Positions 41,568 to 49,900 of a stretch of DNA of 64,000 nucleotides are shown one piece after another. The position numbers and the translations under genes were made by a program. The stretch spans positions 682,001-746,000 of the forward strand of contig CAVYTO010000002.1 of the NCBI GenBank assembly GCA_963771505.1, in the 5' to 3' direction. Under the pieces are notes generated by a model, which saw nothing but the letters and a program-made list of their open reading frames with translations, was not told the DNA's origin and ran no database searches. The stretch's first letter is position 1, and every line of letters starts with the position of its first letter. Origin of the DNA: JAJPHW01 sp963771505 (GTDB taxonomy: Bacteria > Acidobacteriota > Terriglobia > Terriglobales > Acidobacteriaceae).

Positions 41568-43481
41568 ATGAGCTCAAGCAACGGCACGCAAAAAGGATCG
41601 GCGGCCCAAACCGCCGCAGCAGGAAAGAGCGCGATCCTCGGCATCTCGGCTTACTATCACGACAGCGCCGCCGCACTTCTGGTCGACGGCAAAATCGTGG
41701 CCGCCGCGCAAGAAGAACGCTTCACCCGAAAGAAACACGACTCGTCTTTTCCGATCAACGCCTGCCGCTATGTGCTCGGTGAAGCGGGGCTGCAGTACAA
41801 AGATCTTTCCGCGGTCGCTTTCTACGACAAGCCGTTTTTGAAATTTGAGCGCTTGCTTGAGACTTATCACGCCTTCGCGCCAAGCGGATTCGTGAGCTTC
41901 CTTTCTGCGATTCCCGTTTGGATCAAAGAAAAGCTCTTCATGGGCAAATTGCTGCGAGACCATCTTGCGGATCTCGGTCCCGGCAATGTCCGCATCTTTT
42001 ATCCCGAGCACCACCTGTCGCACGCCGCCAGCGCCTACTATCCGTCACCTTTTCCCGACGCCGCAATTCTTACGGTCGACGGAGTCGGCGAATGGGCAAC
42101 CACCACCATCGGTCACGGCCACGGCAAAGACATCGAAATCCTGCGCGAGTTGCAGTTCCCGCACTCGATTGGACTGCTCTACTCGGCATTCACCTACTAC
42201 ACCGGATTCGCCGTCAACAGCGGTGAGTACAAGTTGATGGGTCTCGCCCCCTACGGCAATCCCGACTCGGCCGATACCGAAAATTTCCGCAAGAAGATCG
42301 TTACCAACCTCATCGACATTCGCGAAGACGGCTCCATCGTGCTCGACATGGATTACTTCGACTACGCCACCGGACTCAAGATGGCGAACGAAGCGAAGTG
42401 GGAGCAGCTATTCGGTATCCCCAAACGCCCCGCTGAATCCGACATTTCGCAAATCTACATGGACATGGCTCTGGCCATCCAGCAGGTCACCGAAGATATT
42501 GTCCTGCGCCTGGCGAAAACCGCACGCGAACTTACCGGCAGCCGTTATCTGGTAATGGCTGGCGGCGTCGCGCTGAATTGCGTGGCTAACGGCAAACTTC
42601 TCAAAGCTGGAATCTTTGACGACATCTGGATTCAACCCGCAGCCGGAGACGCTGGCGGCGCGCTGGGCGCAGCTTTGGCGATCTGGCACATCCACGAAGG
42701 CCACGAGCGCACGGTCAACGGCGACGGGGATGCGATGCAAGGTTCATACCTTGGATCGGAATTTTCTGATCGTGAAGTGGCGCGTGCTCTCGAGAATCGC
42801 GGAGCGCGGGCAACTTACTATCCCGATTATCAGCAACTCACGAACGCCGTTGCTGCTCGCTTGAGCGAAGGCAACGTGGTGGGATGGTTCCAGGGACGCA
42901 TGGAATTCGGCCCTCGTGCTCTCGGCAATCGCAGCATTCTCGGCGATGCACGAAATCCCGAGATGCAGAAAAAACTCAACCTCAAAATCAAGTATCGCGA
43001 AGGCTTCCGTCCGTTTGCGCCGTCCGTCCTTGAAGAAGACGTGCAGCAGCATTTCGACCTCGACCGCGGATCGCCTTACATGCTTATCGTCGCGCCCATC
43101 CGCGAAGATAAGAAGAATCCACTACCGACCGGCTATCACGAGAAGCCGCTCTACGAGCGCCTGTATTTCTTGCGTTCCGATTTGCCTTCCATCACGCACA
43201 TCGATTACTCGGCGCGCATTCAAAGCGTGAGCAAGAAAACCAATCCGCGTTACTGGGACTTGATCAACACCTTCAAGAACCTCACCGGATACGGCGTGAT
43301 CGTGAATACCAGCTTCAACGTCCGCGGCGAGCCGGTGGTCTGCACCCCGGACGATGCCTACCGCTGCTTCATGCGCACCGAAATGGATTTCCTCGTAGTA
43401 GGAAATTACGTAATGGACAAGCGCGACCAGCCAGCCATGGCCGACACCGGCGACTGGCGCAGCGAATTCAAGCTGGACTAA
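41568..43481 (+). CDS. Carbamoyltransferase (NodU/CmcH family), canonical
   Basis: A 637-residue enzyme. The N-terminus carries GISAYYHDSAAALL and QEERFTRKKHD. The metal-site block is YPEHHLSHAASAYYPSPF. The late domain has GRMEFGPRALGNRSIL and FRPFAPSVL, and the end FNVRGEPVVCTPDDA is typical. All expected motifs are present, unlike the copy at 22393, which lacks H-D-S. It should form carbamoyl-AMP from carbamoyl phosphate and ATP and pass the group to a hydroxyl, probably on a sugar. The gene forms an SxtJ-like/DUF5989-like/carbamoyltransferase set of its own. A terminator follows 28 bases after the stop. Confidence 0.94.
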   Translation: MSSSNGTQKGSAAQTAAAGKSAILGISAYYHDSAAALLVDGKIVAAAQEERFTRKKHDSSFPINACRYVLGEAGLQYKDLSAVAFYDKPFLKFERLLETYHAFAPSGFVSFLSAIPVWIKEKLFMGKLLRDHLADLGPGNVRIFYPEHHLSHAASAYYPSPFPDAAILTVDGVGEWATTTIGHGHGKDIEILRELQFPHSIGLLYSAFTYYTGFAVNSGEYKLMGLAPYGNPDSADTENFRKKIVTNLIDIREDGSIVLDMDYFDYATGLKMANEAKWEQLFGIPKRPAESDISQIYMDMALAIQQVTEDIVLRLAKTARELTGSRYLVMAGGVALNCVANGKLLKAGIFDDIWIQPAAGDAGGALGAALAIWHIHEGHERTVNGDGDAMQGSYLGSEFSDREVARALENRGARATYYPDYQQLTNAVAARLSEGNVVGWFQGRMEFGPRALGNRSILGDARNPEMQKKLNLKIKYREGFRPFAPSVLEEDVQQHFDLDRGSPYMLIVAPIREDKKNPLPTGYHEKPLYERLYFLRSDLPSITHIDYSARIQSVSKKTNPRYWDLINTFKNLTGYGVIVNTSFNVRGEPVVCTPDDAYRCFMRTEMDFLVVGNYVMDKRDQPAMADTGDWRSEFKLD

Positions 43482-43509
43482 CCGCCACCAAACTGTCTAA
43501 TAAGCGGGT

Positions 43510-43549
43510 GCTCCAGCCTTTCGCGTTCTTTGCGAAGTCTGGGGCTTTT
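43510..43549 (+). terminator. Intrinsic terminator after the second carbamoyltransferase
   Basis: GCTCCAGCCTTTCGC pairs with GCGAAGTCTGGGGC, allowing two wobble or mismatched positions, around a 7-base loop. TTTTA follows. It ends the SxtJ/DUF5989/carbamoyltransferase transcript. Confidence 0.75.
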
Positions 43550-43601
43550 AACTTTGACCAGCATCCAAACTGGTCCGCGCCCTACCGAATCTCTCAACCC
43601 T

Positions 43602-43646
43602 GCGTCATCCCGAAGAACCGGCCCACTTCAGCCCGGCGAGGGATCT
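43602..43646. repeat. Possible GTCATCC...GGGATCT dispersed repeat remnant
   Basis: GCGTCATCCCGAAG and GCGAGGGATCT flank a GC-rich middle. These resemble the ends of a dispersed repeat common in many soil bacteria (GTCATCC...GCGAGGGATCT). Only one copy is in the window, so the call rests on memory alone. Confidence 0.3.
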
Positions 43647-43766
43647 CATTCCAGAAGAATGTTAGGTGATAACCGGAGAACAGAAAGCGCGTGTACTCAG
43701 ACTTTCGCGTTTTACAAAAAGCTCTTCCTTCAGCGCACAGCGGCCCGCCGGAGCGCCCGCACCCCG

Positions 43767-44768
43767 TCACTCCCCGGCAAAAAGCTGCAACGCCCAACCC
43801 TTCATCGGCTCGCGCCCTGCGGCGCGGCGCGAATCCTGGATCAGTCGCACCACAAATCCAATTTCCGCCCATACCAGCAGAAGCAGTACCCAGCTCCACG
43901 TCAGCCACAAATCCGCCGCCGCTCTCTCCGCGAGAGACAACTGCGCCCCACTCACAAACACGAAACTTCCGCCGGTGAAGCAAACTCCTAACAGCGCAGT
44001 CACAATGAGCAACCCAAGCACGTCCACGATCGCTCGAATCTTTGCGCGGGCGGGCGTCCACCACGGCTGGAAGACATTGACGCATGCAATCACCGTCTGT
44101 CCCAACGACAGCGCTAGAATCGGCCAAAAAAAGAACCGCGAAATCACCGGCGACGGCGCAAGGCCCAAACCCGAGAGGGACGGAAACACACCCACCCACC
44201 AAAGCAGGAACACGCCGTACCAAGCCAGCTCCCCAATGGACGAACTTCGCGAAATGCGGCTGGCGTCGCGAAGCTTCGGCAGTCTTTGGGGATTCCACCC
44301 TCCGCCAAGTCCGGATTTCGGCTGAAATCTTTCAATTAGCGCGAAGACCGCAGTCAGCACAACCAGATTGCCAAGCGCAGCCGCCCAGAAATGATCGAGC
44401 ACTCCCGTCAGAGCGCCATAGTGACCGCTGCGGTTGGCGGCCACAAAAACATCGAGGCATACGCCGAGCACAAACCACGGCGCAAAAACGCAAATCCAAT
44501 CCAGCTTCAGCACAAACCAATACATGGGAAACACATTGGGGCCAATCAAATAACGCTGCGGCAAATAGCGCTGCGCCACGATCATCGGCTGCCCAAATTT
44601 CTTCAGCAACGCCTCGATCTCTGCCGTGTCCAGCGCGCGCCCCAGCGCCGCCTCCTGTTCTTCGATCTGCGAGCGCAGGTCTTCATACAATTCGGCGACG
44701 ATGTCATGCTTCTGTTTCGTTGGCAGCCAAAACCTCACCGCTTGCAGATAACGATCAATCAGTTCCAT
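43767..44768 (-). CDS. Membrane protein with HAAS-like N-terminal domain
   Basis: A 333-residue protein. The first 70 residues form a soluble helical domain (ELIDRYLQAVRFWLPTKQKHDIV, then LKKFGQP) like the HAAS/permease-prefix domain that pairs with PadR regulators. About seven membrane helices follow. The gene starts 3 bases after the PadR stop, so the two are co-translated. Such pairs act in membrane-stress or transporter control, but the exact function of this protein is unknown. No catalytic motif is seen. Confidence 0.75.
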   Translation of the reverse strand: MELIDRYLQAVRFWLPTKQKHDIVAELYEDLRSQIEEQEAALGRALDTAEIEALLKKFGQPMIVAQRYLPQRYLIGPNVFPMYWFVLKLDWICVFAPWFVLGVCLDVFVAANRSGHYGALTGVLDHFWAAALGNLVVLTAVFALIERFQPKSGLGGGWNPQRLPKLRDASRISRSSSIGELAWYGVFLLWWVGVFPSLSGLGLAPSPVISRFFFWPILALSLGQTVIACVNVFQPWWTPARAKIRAIVDVLGLLIVTALLGVCFTGGSFVFVSGAQLSLAERAAADLWLTWSWVLLLLVWAEIGFVVRLIQDSRRAAGREPMKGWALQLFAGE

Positions 44769-44771
44769 GAC

Positions 44772-45119
44772 CTACTCCTCGTGAAGAATGCGCTTGAGCG
44801 ATCCGTTCAGGTCTTTCCACTCATCCACCAACTGCTTGAGAATTTTCTTTCCGTCTGGCGTCAGCCGATAAAAGCGCTTGTTACGCTTGTCCTCTTCCCG
44901 CCACTCGCTCGCCAGCAGCCCTTGGGTTTCCAGCCGCCGCAGCAACGGATAGAGCGTACCTTCGTCAATCTCCAAGCCATCGTCCGCCAGCGCCTTGCGA
45001 AGGGTGTAGCCGTAGCGCTCCGTCCTCAGTTGCGCGAGGACGGCAAGGATCAAGCAGCCCCGCCGCAACTCTCCCCGCAGGTTCTCAAGGATTTCCGGAT
45101 TACTACTGCTGGTTGGCAT
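44772..45119 (-). CDS. PadR-family transcriptional regulator
   Basis: A 115-residue winged-helix repressor. The core LRRGCLILAVLAQLRTERYGYTL, DEGTLYPLLRRLETQGLL and KRFYRLTPDGKK are typical of PadR proteins. The start at MPTSSSN is chosen because it gives the normal N-terminus; the frame stays open upstream. An operator-like dyad lies immediately upstream of the ATG, so the gene probably represses itself and the membrane protein behind it. Subgroup s2 PadR proteins of this length often sense small molecules, but the ligand is unknown. Confidence 0.9.
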   Translation of the reverse strand: MPTSSSNPEILENLRGELRRGCLILAVLAQLRTERYGYTLRKALADDGLEIDEGTLYPLLRRLETQGLLASEWREEDKRNKRFYRLTPDGKKILKQLVDEWKDLNGSLKRILHEE

Positions 45120-45140
45120 ATAGTGTATGTCGCATACTAT
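45120..45140 (-). promoter_or_regulatory. Operator-like dyad upstream of the PadR gene
   Basis: ATAGT-gt-ATG-tcg-CAT-ACTAT, read on the plus strand, is a near-perfect palindrome that touches the start codon of the PadR gene. The inner GTATGtcgCATAC is exact. Its position fits autoregulation by the encoded repressor. Confidence 0.65.
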
Positions 45141-45195
45141 GCGCCACACAGTACAAGAAGTCAAGGATTTTCTTTGCTTAGTCCATGCCGGGGAG

Positions 45196-45415
45196 GGCCC
45201 GACTTCAGTCGGGCCGAACAAGATTCTAATTGAGCGGCTTTAGCCGCTGAGGGATTCGGTTACTCCTCAGCGGCTGAAGCCGCCCTTTTCCCCCGCACGG
45301 TGGCACGGCTTGGAGCCGTGCCCTTCCCGGAAATTCCCATCACGTTAGCGACAATTCCGCCGGCGCCCGCTCTGAGGAAGCATCGCTTCCTTACCTCCGT
45401 AACTAGAGCGGAGGT
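45196..45415. repeat. Array of six hairpin repeats
   Basis: Six perfect or near-perfect hairpins lie in about 220 bases: 45196-45215 (GGCCCGAC arms), 45233-45248 (AGCGGCT), 45270-45283 (GCGGCT), 45302-45322 (GGCACGGCT, nine base pairs), 45375-45391 (AGGAAGC) and 45393-45415 (ACCTCCG). Hairpins two and three also pair with each other through an 11-base match (AGCCGCTGAGG with CCTCAGCGGCT). The arms of several share GGCT/AGCC. This fills the gap between the PadR gene and 45455. The role is unknown; they look like REP-type elements. Confidence 0.75.
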
Positions 45416-45454
45416 CTTTCCCGTGCCACCATGATCTAACTCGAGGAATTTTCT

Positions 45455-46426
45455 ATGCAGAGGATCGTTCTATCTATCGCCATCCTGATTGCGTGCGGCA
45501 CCACTGTCTGGGCGAAAAGCTCGACCGACCCGATGCCGCAAACCGCCCGTCAGGCGCTGATGGAAATGTTTTCCGGCAAGCAGCCGGATGCCTTCTTGAG
45601 TCACCTGCCTGCGGTCACGCGAGCCGCGCTGGAGCAATCCGGCGCGCTTACGAATATTCAGCAATACTCCGTGCTTGCCGGACAAATGCAGACACAGGGT
45701 AAAAAGCTACAAGCCTTCGATACCGGATCGATCATGCTGACGACAGAAGATCCCAAGACCGGCCAAAAAGTGGACGTCGTCGTCGAGCAGGATAATCTTC
45801 ACGGCGATCAGGACGACATCGAATTGTCTTTCCAAACATTCAAAAACGGGCAGGCCGAACGATCGGCTTTCATGCCGCATGTGACTTTTTCCATGAAGAC
45901 GGAGTCGGGATTCTGGAAACTTAACGAGATTTCGATGACGATTAATTTGCCCCTCACCGATCCTGTGCTGTTGAAGGGCATTACCGACAGTATGAAGCCC
46001 CACGTTGCAACCACGCTGATAGTGCAGCCTTCGCAACCGCAGAATCAGCAAACTTTCGGAAGCGATGCGAACATTCTCGCGTCCATGCGAACGATTCTCA
46101 CTGCTGAAGTGACTTACGCTGCGACTTACCCCACTGTCGGATTCACCTGTACACTCTCCGATCTGGACGGCTTCGGCGGCGGCGAACCCAACGAACATCA
46201 AGCCATGCTCATCAACAGCGGTTTGGCCAGCGGACACTGGCGCGGTTACGCATTCTCTCTGTCGGGATGCGCCGGCGCACCTGCGACCGGTTTTCACTTA
46301 ACGGTGTCGCCCATCGGACAATCCTACGGACGGCGCGCATTCTGCTCCGATCAATCTGGCGTGATTCGCTCTGCCGCGGACGGGAATGCAAACTCGTGTA
46401 TCAGCAACGGTACGCCGGTTCAGTAG
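45455..46426 (+). CDS. Secreted protein with pilin-like C-terminal domain
   Basis: A 323-residue exported protein. A signal peptide (IVLSIAILIACGTTVWA) is followed by a domain of about 170 residues with no family I can name. After a Gln-rich linker comes LASMRTILTAEVTYAATYP, a sequence like the helix start of type IV pilin-like proteins, and then a globular part with FTCTLSDLDGFGG and three cysteines. It lacks the prepilin cleavage site at its own N-terminus, so it is not a pilin. Soil acidobacteria often carry this C-terminal domain behind other modules. AGGAATT precedes the ATG. Function unknown. Confidence 0.65.
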   Translation: MQRIVLSIAILIACGTTVWAKSSTDPMPQTARQALMEMFSGKQPDAFLSHLPAVTRAALEQSGALTNIQQYSVLAGQMQTQGKKLQAFDTGSIMLTTEDPKTGQKVDVVVEQDNLHGDQDDIELSFQTFKNGQAERSAFMPHVTFSMKTESGFWKLNEISMTINLPLTDPVLLKGITDSMKPHVATTLIVQPSQPQNQQTFGSDANILASMRTILTAEVTYAATYPTVGFTCTLSDLDGFGGGEPNEHQAMLINSGLASGHWRGYAFSLSGCAGAPATGFHLTVSPIGQSYGRRAFCSDQSGVIRSAADGNANSCISNGTPVQ

Positions 46427-46517
46427 AAACCTGTAGTTTTCCCGCTAATTGAGCGTTTGGAAGACAAATTCCCGGCTGCGGCCGGTCGCGTGAACCGATA
46501 TACTTTAACTTCCGGTG

Positions 46518-47408
46518 ATGGCGGTCCATTGCGACAGTTGCGGGCACGACAACAAGGATAATTTCCTCTTCTGCGGAATGTGCGGACGCCGTCTGCCCGG
46601 CCAAAATTGGCAGACTCCTCCGGAACCGCCTCCAGCGCGACCTCTTCGCTCCTCAGCAGGTTCACGTGATTTTTCGGATGATGTTCCCGCGTCAGCCAGC
46701 TACCTGCTGGAGGACGACGAACCCGAGCCATCACATCGAGGCAGGCTTTACGCCGCTCTTGTGCTCTCGCTTGTCGCTCTAGCGATCCTGCTCGCTGGCA
46801 GTTCTCCTGCCGTCAGGGCGTGGCTTTCGGGATACGTAGCCCGCAGCGCTGCCCAACAGGAAGCCGCAAAACCTCCCGCGCCTGCCGCCGAAGAGACGAT
46901 TCCGCCGGTCGACGCGTCCGCCAGTCTTCCCAGGGCTCCGCGGGTCGAAGCGCCGCCGGTGGCAATCGATCAGCCTGCTCCAGCGACGACCGAGGCCGCG
47001 GCGAAACCTTCCCCGTCGATTCCAGAGAACGAGCAACCGAAACCTTCGTTCAGGAAGCCTCGCGTTATAGCGCAGCCAAAAGCTGTTCTTCCAGTCGCCC
47101 CGTCCCCGGCTGAAAATCTCACCACTGTCGGTCAGCGTTACCTTGACGGCGACGGCGTTGCGCAGGACTGCGCGCTGGCCCGTAAGAATCTGCTCGCCTC
47201 CGCCGAACGCAGCAGCGCCCGCGCCCAGAGCCTGCTTGGAGCAATGTACACCACCGGTCGCTGTGCTCCCCGCGATCTGCCCACAGCCTATCGCTGGTTT
47301 GCCAAGTCTCTGCACAACGCCCCGAACGACGCGCAGGTGGCGGCAAACCTTGAACAGGTCTGGAAGAAGATGACCCCCAGTGAGAGGCAGTTGGCGTTGA
47401 AGAAGTAA
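46518..47408 (+). CDS. Zinc-ribbon membrane protein with Sel1-like repeats
   Basis: A protein of about 296 residues. The N-terminus is a four-cysteine zinc ribbon (CDSCGHDNKDNFLFCGMCG). A single membrane helix follows near residue 80 (LVLSLVALAILLAGSSPAV). Next is a long Pro/Ala/Glu linker and then a C-terminal region with two Sel1-like repeats (GQRYLDGDGVAQDCALARKN, then AQSLLGAMYTTGRC). The ribbon would sit in the cytosol and the repeats outside. Such proteins are scaffolds or envelope adaptors; no partner can be named. A GTG one codon earlier is an alternative start. Confidence 0.75.
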   Translation: MAVHCDSCGHDNKDNFLFCGMCGRRLPGQNWQTPPEPPPARPLRSSAGSRDFSDDVPASASYLLEDDEPEPSHRGRLYAALVLSLVALAILLAGSSPAVRAWLSGYVARSAAQQEAAKPPAPAAEETIPPVDASASLPRAPRVEAPPVAIDQPAPATTEAAAKPSPSIPENEQPKPSFRKPRVIAQPKAVLPVAPSPAENLTTVGQRYLDGDGVAQDCALARKNLLASAERSSARAQSLLGAMYTTGRCAPRDLPTAYRWFAKSLHNAPNDAQVAANLEQVWKKMTPSERQLALKK

Positions 47409-47526
47409 GCTCGCCGCTAAGTACCTTAAAACTAACGCCTCCCTTCGGCCAGCCGCTACAAATGCGGTAATATGTGTCCAATCCATTAAGCGTCGAATTG
47501 ACGTACTCCAAGCAAGAGAGAGTGGT

Positions 47527-48078
47527 TTGGCAAGCGTTGAGCCTGAGTTCAGAGAATCGGCGAACGACATCGCTTTAGTCTCGGCGATACGCTCAGGCAA
47601 CGAAGGTGCCATGGCGGCGCTTTACGACCGCTATTCGACCATCGTTTACTCGGTGGCGTTGCGGGTGCTGGGAGACACGGGTGCGGCAGAAGACGTTTTG
47701 CAGGAGGTTTTTCTGCAACTCTGGCGCAATCCCGGAGTATTCGACGCCAGCCGCGGCAACCTGGCCCCCTGGCTTGCCGTGATTACGCGCAATCGATCCA
47801 TTGACGCTTTACGCAAGCGAAGGCCTGAAACTGACATTAATGACGTAGTTGTATCCGTGGATCCCGACATGGCGGGAGAAGCGGAGCGCTCGCAGGCCAT
47901 GGAACGGGTCCGCGGCGCGTTGGGAGGCATGCCTCCGGCCCAGCGAAGCGCGTTAGAGATGGCTTACTTCGAAGGATTGAGTCATTCGGAGATTGCGGAA
48001 AAAACCGGCGAGCCGTTGGGAACAATCAAGACCCGCATACGGACAGGGCTGTTGAGTTTACGCAAAGTTTTTGCTTGA
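47527..48078 (+). CDS. ECF RNA polymerase sigma factor
   Basis: A 183-residue ECF-type sigma-70 factor. Region 2 includes MAALYDRYSTIVYSVALRVLG and EDVLQEVFLQLWRNP. Region 4 includes LEMAYFEGLSHSEIAEKTGEPLGTIKTRI. It resembles the SigK/RskA pair class. The TTG start has a purine-rich ribosome site upstream. It overlaps or nearly overlaps the anti-sigma gene, so the two are made together and sigma activity is held until the membrane partner releases it. The target promoters are unknown. It sits away from the glycan locus. Confidence 0.92.
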   Translation: MASVEPEFRESANDIALVSAIRSGNEGAMAALYDRYSTIVYSVALRVLGDTGAAEDVLQEVFLQLWRNPGVFDASRGNLAPWLAVITRNRSIDALRKRRPETDINDVVVSVDPDMAGEAERSQAMERVRGALGGMPPAQRSALEMAYFEGLSHSEIAEKTGEPLGTIKTRIRTGLLSLRKVFA

Positions 48079-48094
48079 TGCAGTTGAATTGAAG

Positions 48095-48895
48095 ATGCCA
48101 GCACACGAACAATTCGCGGAGGATTTGGCTCTTCTGGCGCTGGGTTCTCTCAGTGCCAACGAGCGCAAGGCCCTCGAGCAGCACCTGGAAACGTGCTCCA
48201 GTTGCCGCCTTGAACTCGACCAAATCCGCGGCGACATGGCGCTGATGGCTTTGTCGGTCGCGGGAGCGCATCCCCCGGTGCGCGCGCGTCAACGGCTGCT
48301 CACTGCTGTAAAGCAGGAGCCGCGCAGAGATGTCCGCGGTGCGCCGGTCGGCGCGGCCCGCCCATCCTGGTGGCGGACAGCCACGCTGGTGCTCACATCC
48401 GCCGCAGCTCTGGTAATTCTGCTGCTGGTCAGGCAGGACACAAATCTGATCCACCAGGCTCAGGGATTGTCGGCTCAAGTCGCGAGCATGCAAACCGACG
48501 CGCAATCTCAGCAGGAAGAACTAACTCGCGCCCGCGAGATCGTGAACACGCTGACTTCGCCGGACGCACAACGCGTGACGCTGGTAGCAGCAAAAGCTCA
48601 GCCGACGCCGCAGGGTAAAGCAATTTATGTTCGTGACCGATCCACGCTGATTTTTGTGGCCAACAATTTGCCGCAGCTTCCCGCAGAAAAGATCTACGAA
48701 CTCTGGCTGATTCCTCAGACCGGCGCGCCTGTGGCAGCCGGATTGTTCAAGCCCGACGCACATGGCAGCGCGACGGTCGTCAATCCGCCTCTACCGCCCG
48801 GCCTTCAGGCGAAGACCTTTGTAGTAACCCTCGAACCCTCTTCCGGCCCGCACGACGCCCCCCGCGGCACCGCTGTCATCGCCGGACAGGGGTAG
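48095..48895 (+). CDS. Membrane anti-sigma factor (RskA-like)
   Basis: A protein of about 266 residues with a cytosolic anti-sigma domain carrying the H-x3-C-x2-C zinc site (QHLETCSSC). A membrane helix lies near residue 105 (TATLVLTSAAALVILLLV), and a C-terminal anti-sigma-K factor domain outside the membrane ends with the LPQLPAEKIYELWLIP type motif. It binds the ECF sigma factor encoded just upstream. I chose the ATG at 48095. A TTG at 48071 overlaps the sigma gene and is the alternative. Confidence 0.88.
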   Translation: MPAHEQFAEDLALLALGSLSANERKALEQHLETCSSCRLELDQIRGDMALMALSVAGAHPPVRARQRLLTAVKQEPRRDVRGAPVGAARPSWWRTATLVLTSAAALVILLLVRQDTNLIHQAQGLSAQVASMQTDAQSQQEELTRAREIVNTLTSPDAQRVTLVAAKAQPTPQGKAIYVRDRSTLIFVANNLPQLPAEKIYELWLIPQTGAPVAAGLFKPDAHGSATVVNPPLPPGLQAKTFVVTLEPSSGPHDAPRGTAVIAGQG

Positions 48896-48937
48896 GAATC
48901 CGCCGCCACCCTCACAACTAGTCTTAACCTGATCGTT

Positions 48938-48968
48938 GACTTTGAAGGACGCGTGGCCATTCAAAGTC
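48938..48968. terminator. Hairpin between convergent anti-sigma and VOC genes
   Basis: GACTTTGAA pairs perfectly with TTCAAAGTC around a 13-base loop. No T-run follows on either strand, so it is a weak candidate for a two-way terminator. Confidence 0.45.
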
Positions 48969-49000
48969 CTGCCCGACGGCCTGGGCTCTTATCCACTCGT

Positions 49001-49363
49001 TTAATCGTGGTGAAAGTAGAAAACGTTCCCGTCAATATCCTGCACGGTGAACTGCCGCAGTCCCCAGGGCTTTGTTTCCAAGGGCTCCACGATGTTGGCG
49101 CCTAGTGACGTCAGTTCCCGGTAAGACGCGTCAATGTCGTCGGCGAACACCCAGTGGACCGCAGGTTGGAACGGCGGCTGCTTTTTGCGAAAGAATATGA
49201 CCGCCCTGTCGCGTGACACAGCGCCAATCTCTTTGCCGGGGTAGAGCCATCCGATCGTGAAACCGAGCGCATCCCGGTAATACTGTTGCGCTCGTTCGAC
49301 ATCGGCGACCGCCAACTCCGGCACCGGCGGTCCCATGGAGGTGAGTTTCGTTTTTGCGTCCAT
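49001..49363 (-). CDS. VOC/glyoxalase-family protein
   Basis: A 120-residue single-domain VOC protein. Beta-alpha-beta-beta-beta motifs are visible: VPELAVADVERAQQYYRDALGF, then IGAVSRDRAVIFFRK, then VHWVFADDIDASYREL and FTVQDIDGNVFYFHHD. It resembles bleomycin-resistance or glyoxalase-like proteins that bind small ligands or metals. The start MDAKTKL is chosen as the normal N-terminus; the frame extends further upstream. No specific substrate can be named. Confidence 0.85.
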   Translation of the reverse strand: MDAKTKLTSMGPPVPELAVADVERAQQYYRDALGFTIGWLYPGKEIGAVSRDRAVIFFRKKQPPFQPAVHWVFADDIDASYRELTSLGANIVEPLETKPWGLRQFTVQDIDGNVFYFHHD

Positions 49364-49438
49364 AGAGAAGATATTTATGCAACAAGAAAGTCGCGGCGTC
49401 AAGCGGGGCGCGAAACAGCGCAATAGCTTTGTCGGCGC

Positions 49439-49451
49439 GGCTGAAAGCCGT
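49439..49451. repeat. Solitary GGCT/AGCC hairpin
   Basis: CGGCT-gaa-AGCCG is a small hairpin with the same arms as those at 45233-45322. It lies between the VOC and CutA genes and overlaps neither. Confidence 0.5.
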
Positions 49452-49477
49452 GCCCTCCCAAAACTCCCGGAGCACGT

Positions 49478-49834
49478 CTATGCTGTCTGCCGATGTTCCT
49501 GTGGCTGCTTATCTTCTGGCTTCACCGCTTCGTCAATCCACTTCAAGTATTCGGGATTGCCCGCTTCCACCGCTACGCAGAGGCATTCTGGCACTTCGTA
49601 GGAATGCATTTCCTTGATGGCCGCGCATACCTTCTCGAACGCCGCCTCGGTGGTTTTGATGATGAGCATGATCTCTTGCGCTTCTTCGGTCTTGCCCTCC
49701 CAAGTGTAGATCGATTCCATCTTGGGGACGATGCTGACGCACGCCGCCAATTTGCGATCCACCAACGCATTCGCCACCCGCCGCGCTTCCTGCTCGGATT
49801 GTGCGGTAGTGAACACTAATCTTTTATCAGTCAT
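49478..49834 (-). CDS. cutA: CutA divalent-cation tolerance protein
   Basis: A 118-residue CutA1 protein. The conserved VFTTAQSEQEARRVANALVD start, LAACVSIVP, YTWEGKTEEAQEIMLIIKT and the SYEVPECLCV end are all present. CutA forms trimers and is linked to copper tolerance, although its exact role is unsettled. The start MTDKRLV is chosen from the family N-terminus. Confidence 0.94.
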   Translation of the reverse strand: MTDKRLVFTTAQSEQEARRVANALVDRKLAACVSIVPKMESIYTWEGKTEEAQEIMLIIKTTEAAFEKVCAAIKEMHSYEVPECLCVAVEAGNPEYLKWIDEAVKPEDKQPQEHRQTA

Positions 49835-49900
49835 TTGAGAACCTATTTCCTTTTGAGTTTGGCCGCAGCCGAGCAAAAACTTCCGGTTAGACTAGAACTC

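Noticed and set aside
43767..44325. Plus-strand frames opposite the HAAS-like membrane gene.
   Set aside because: They are antisense to a protein with clear helices and a PadR partner, and encode only Ser/Arg/Pro-rich peptides.
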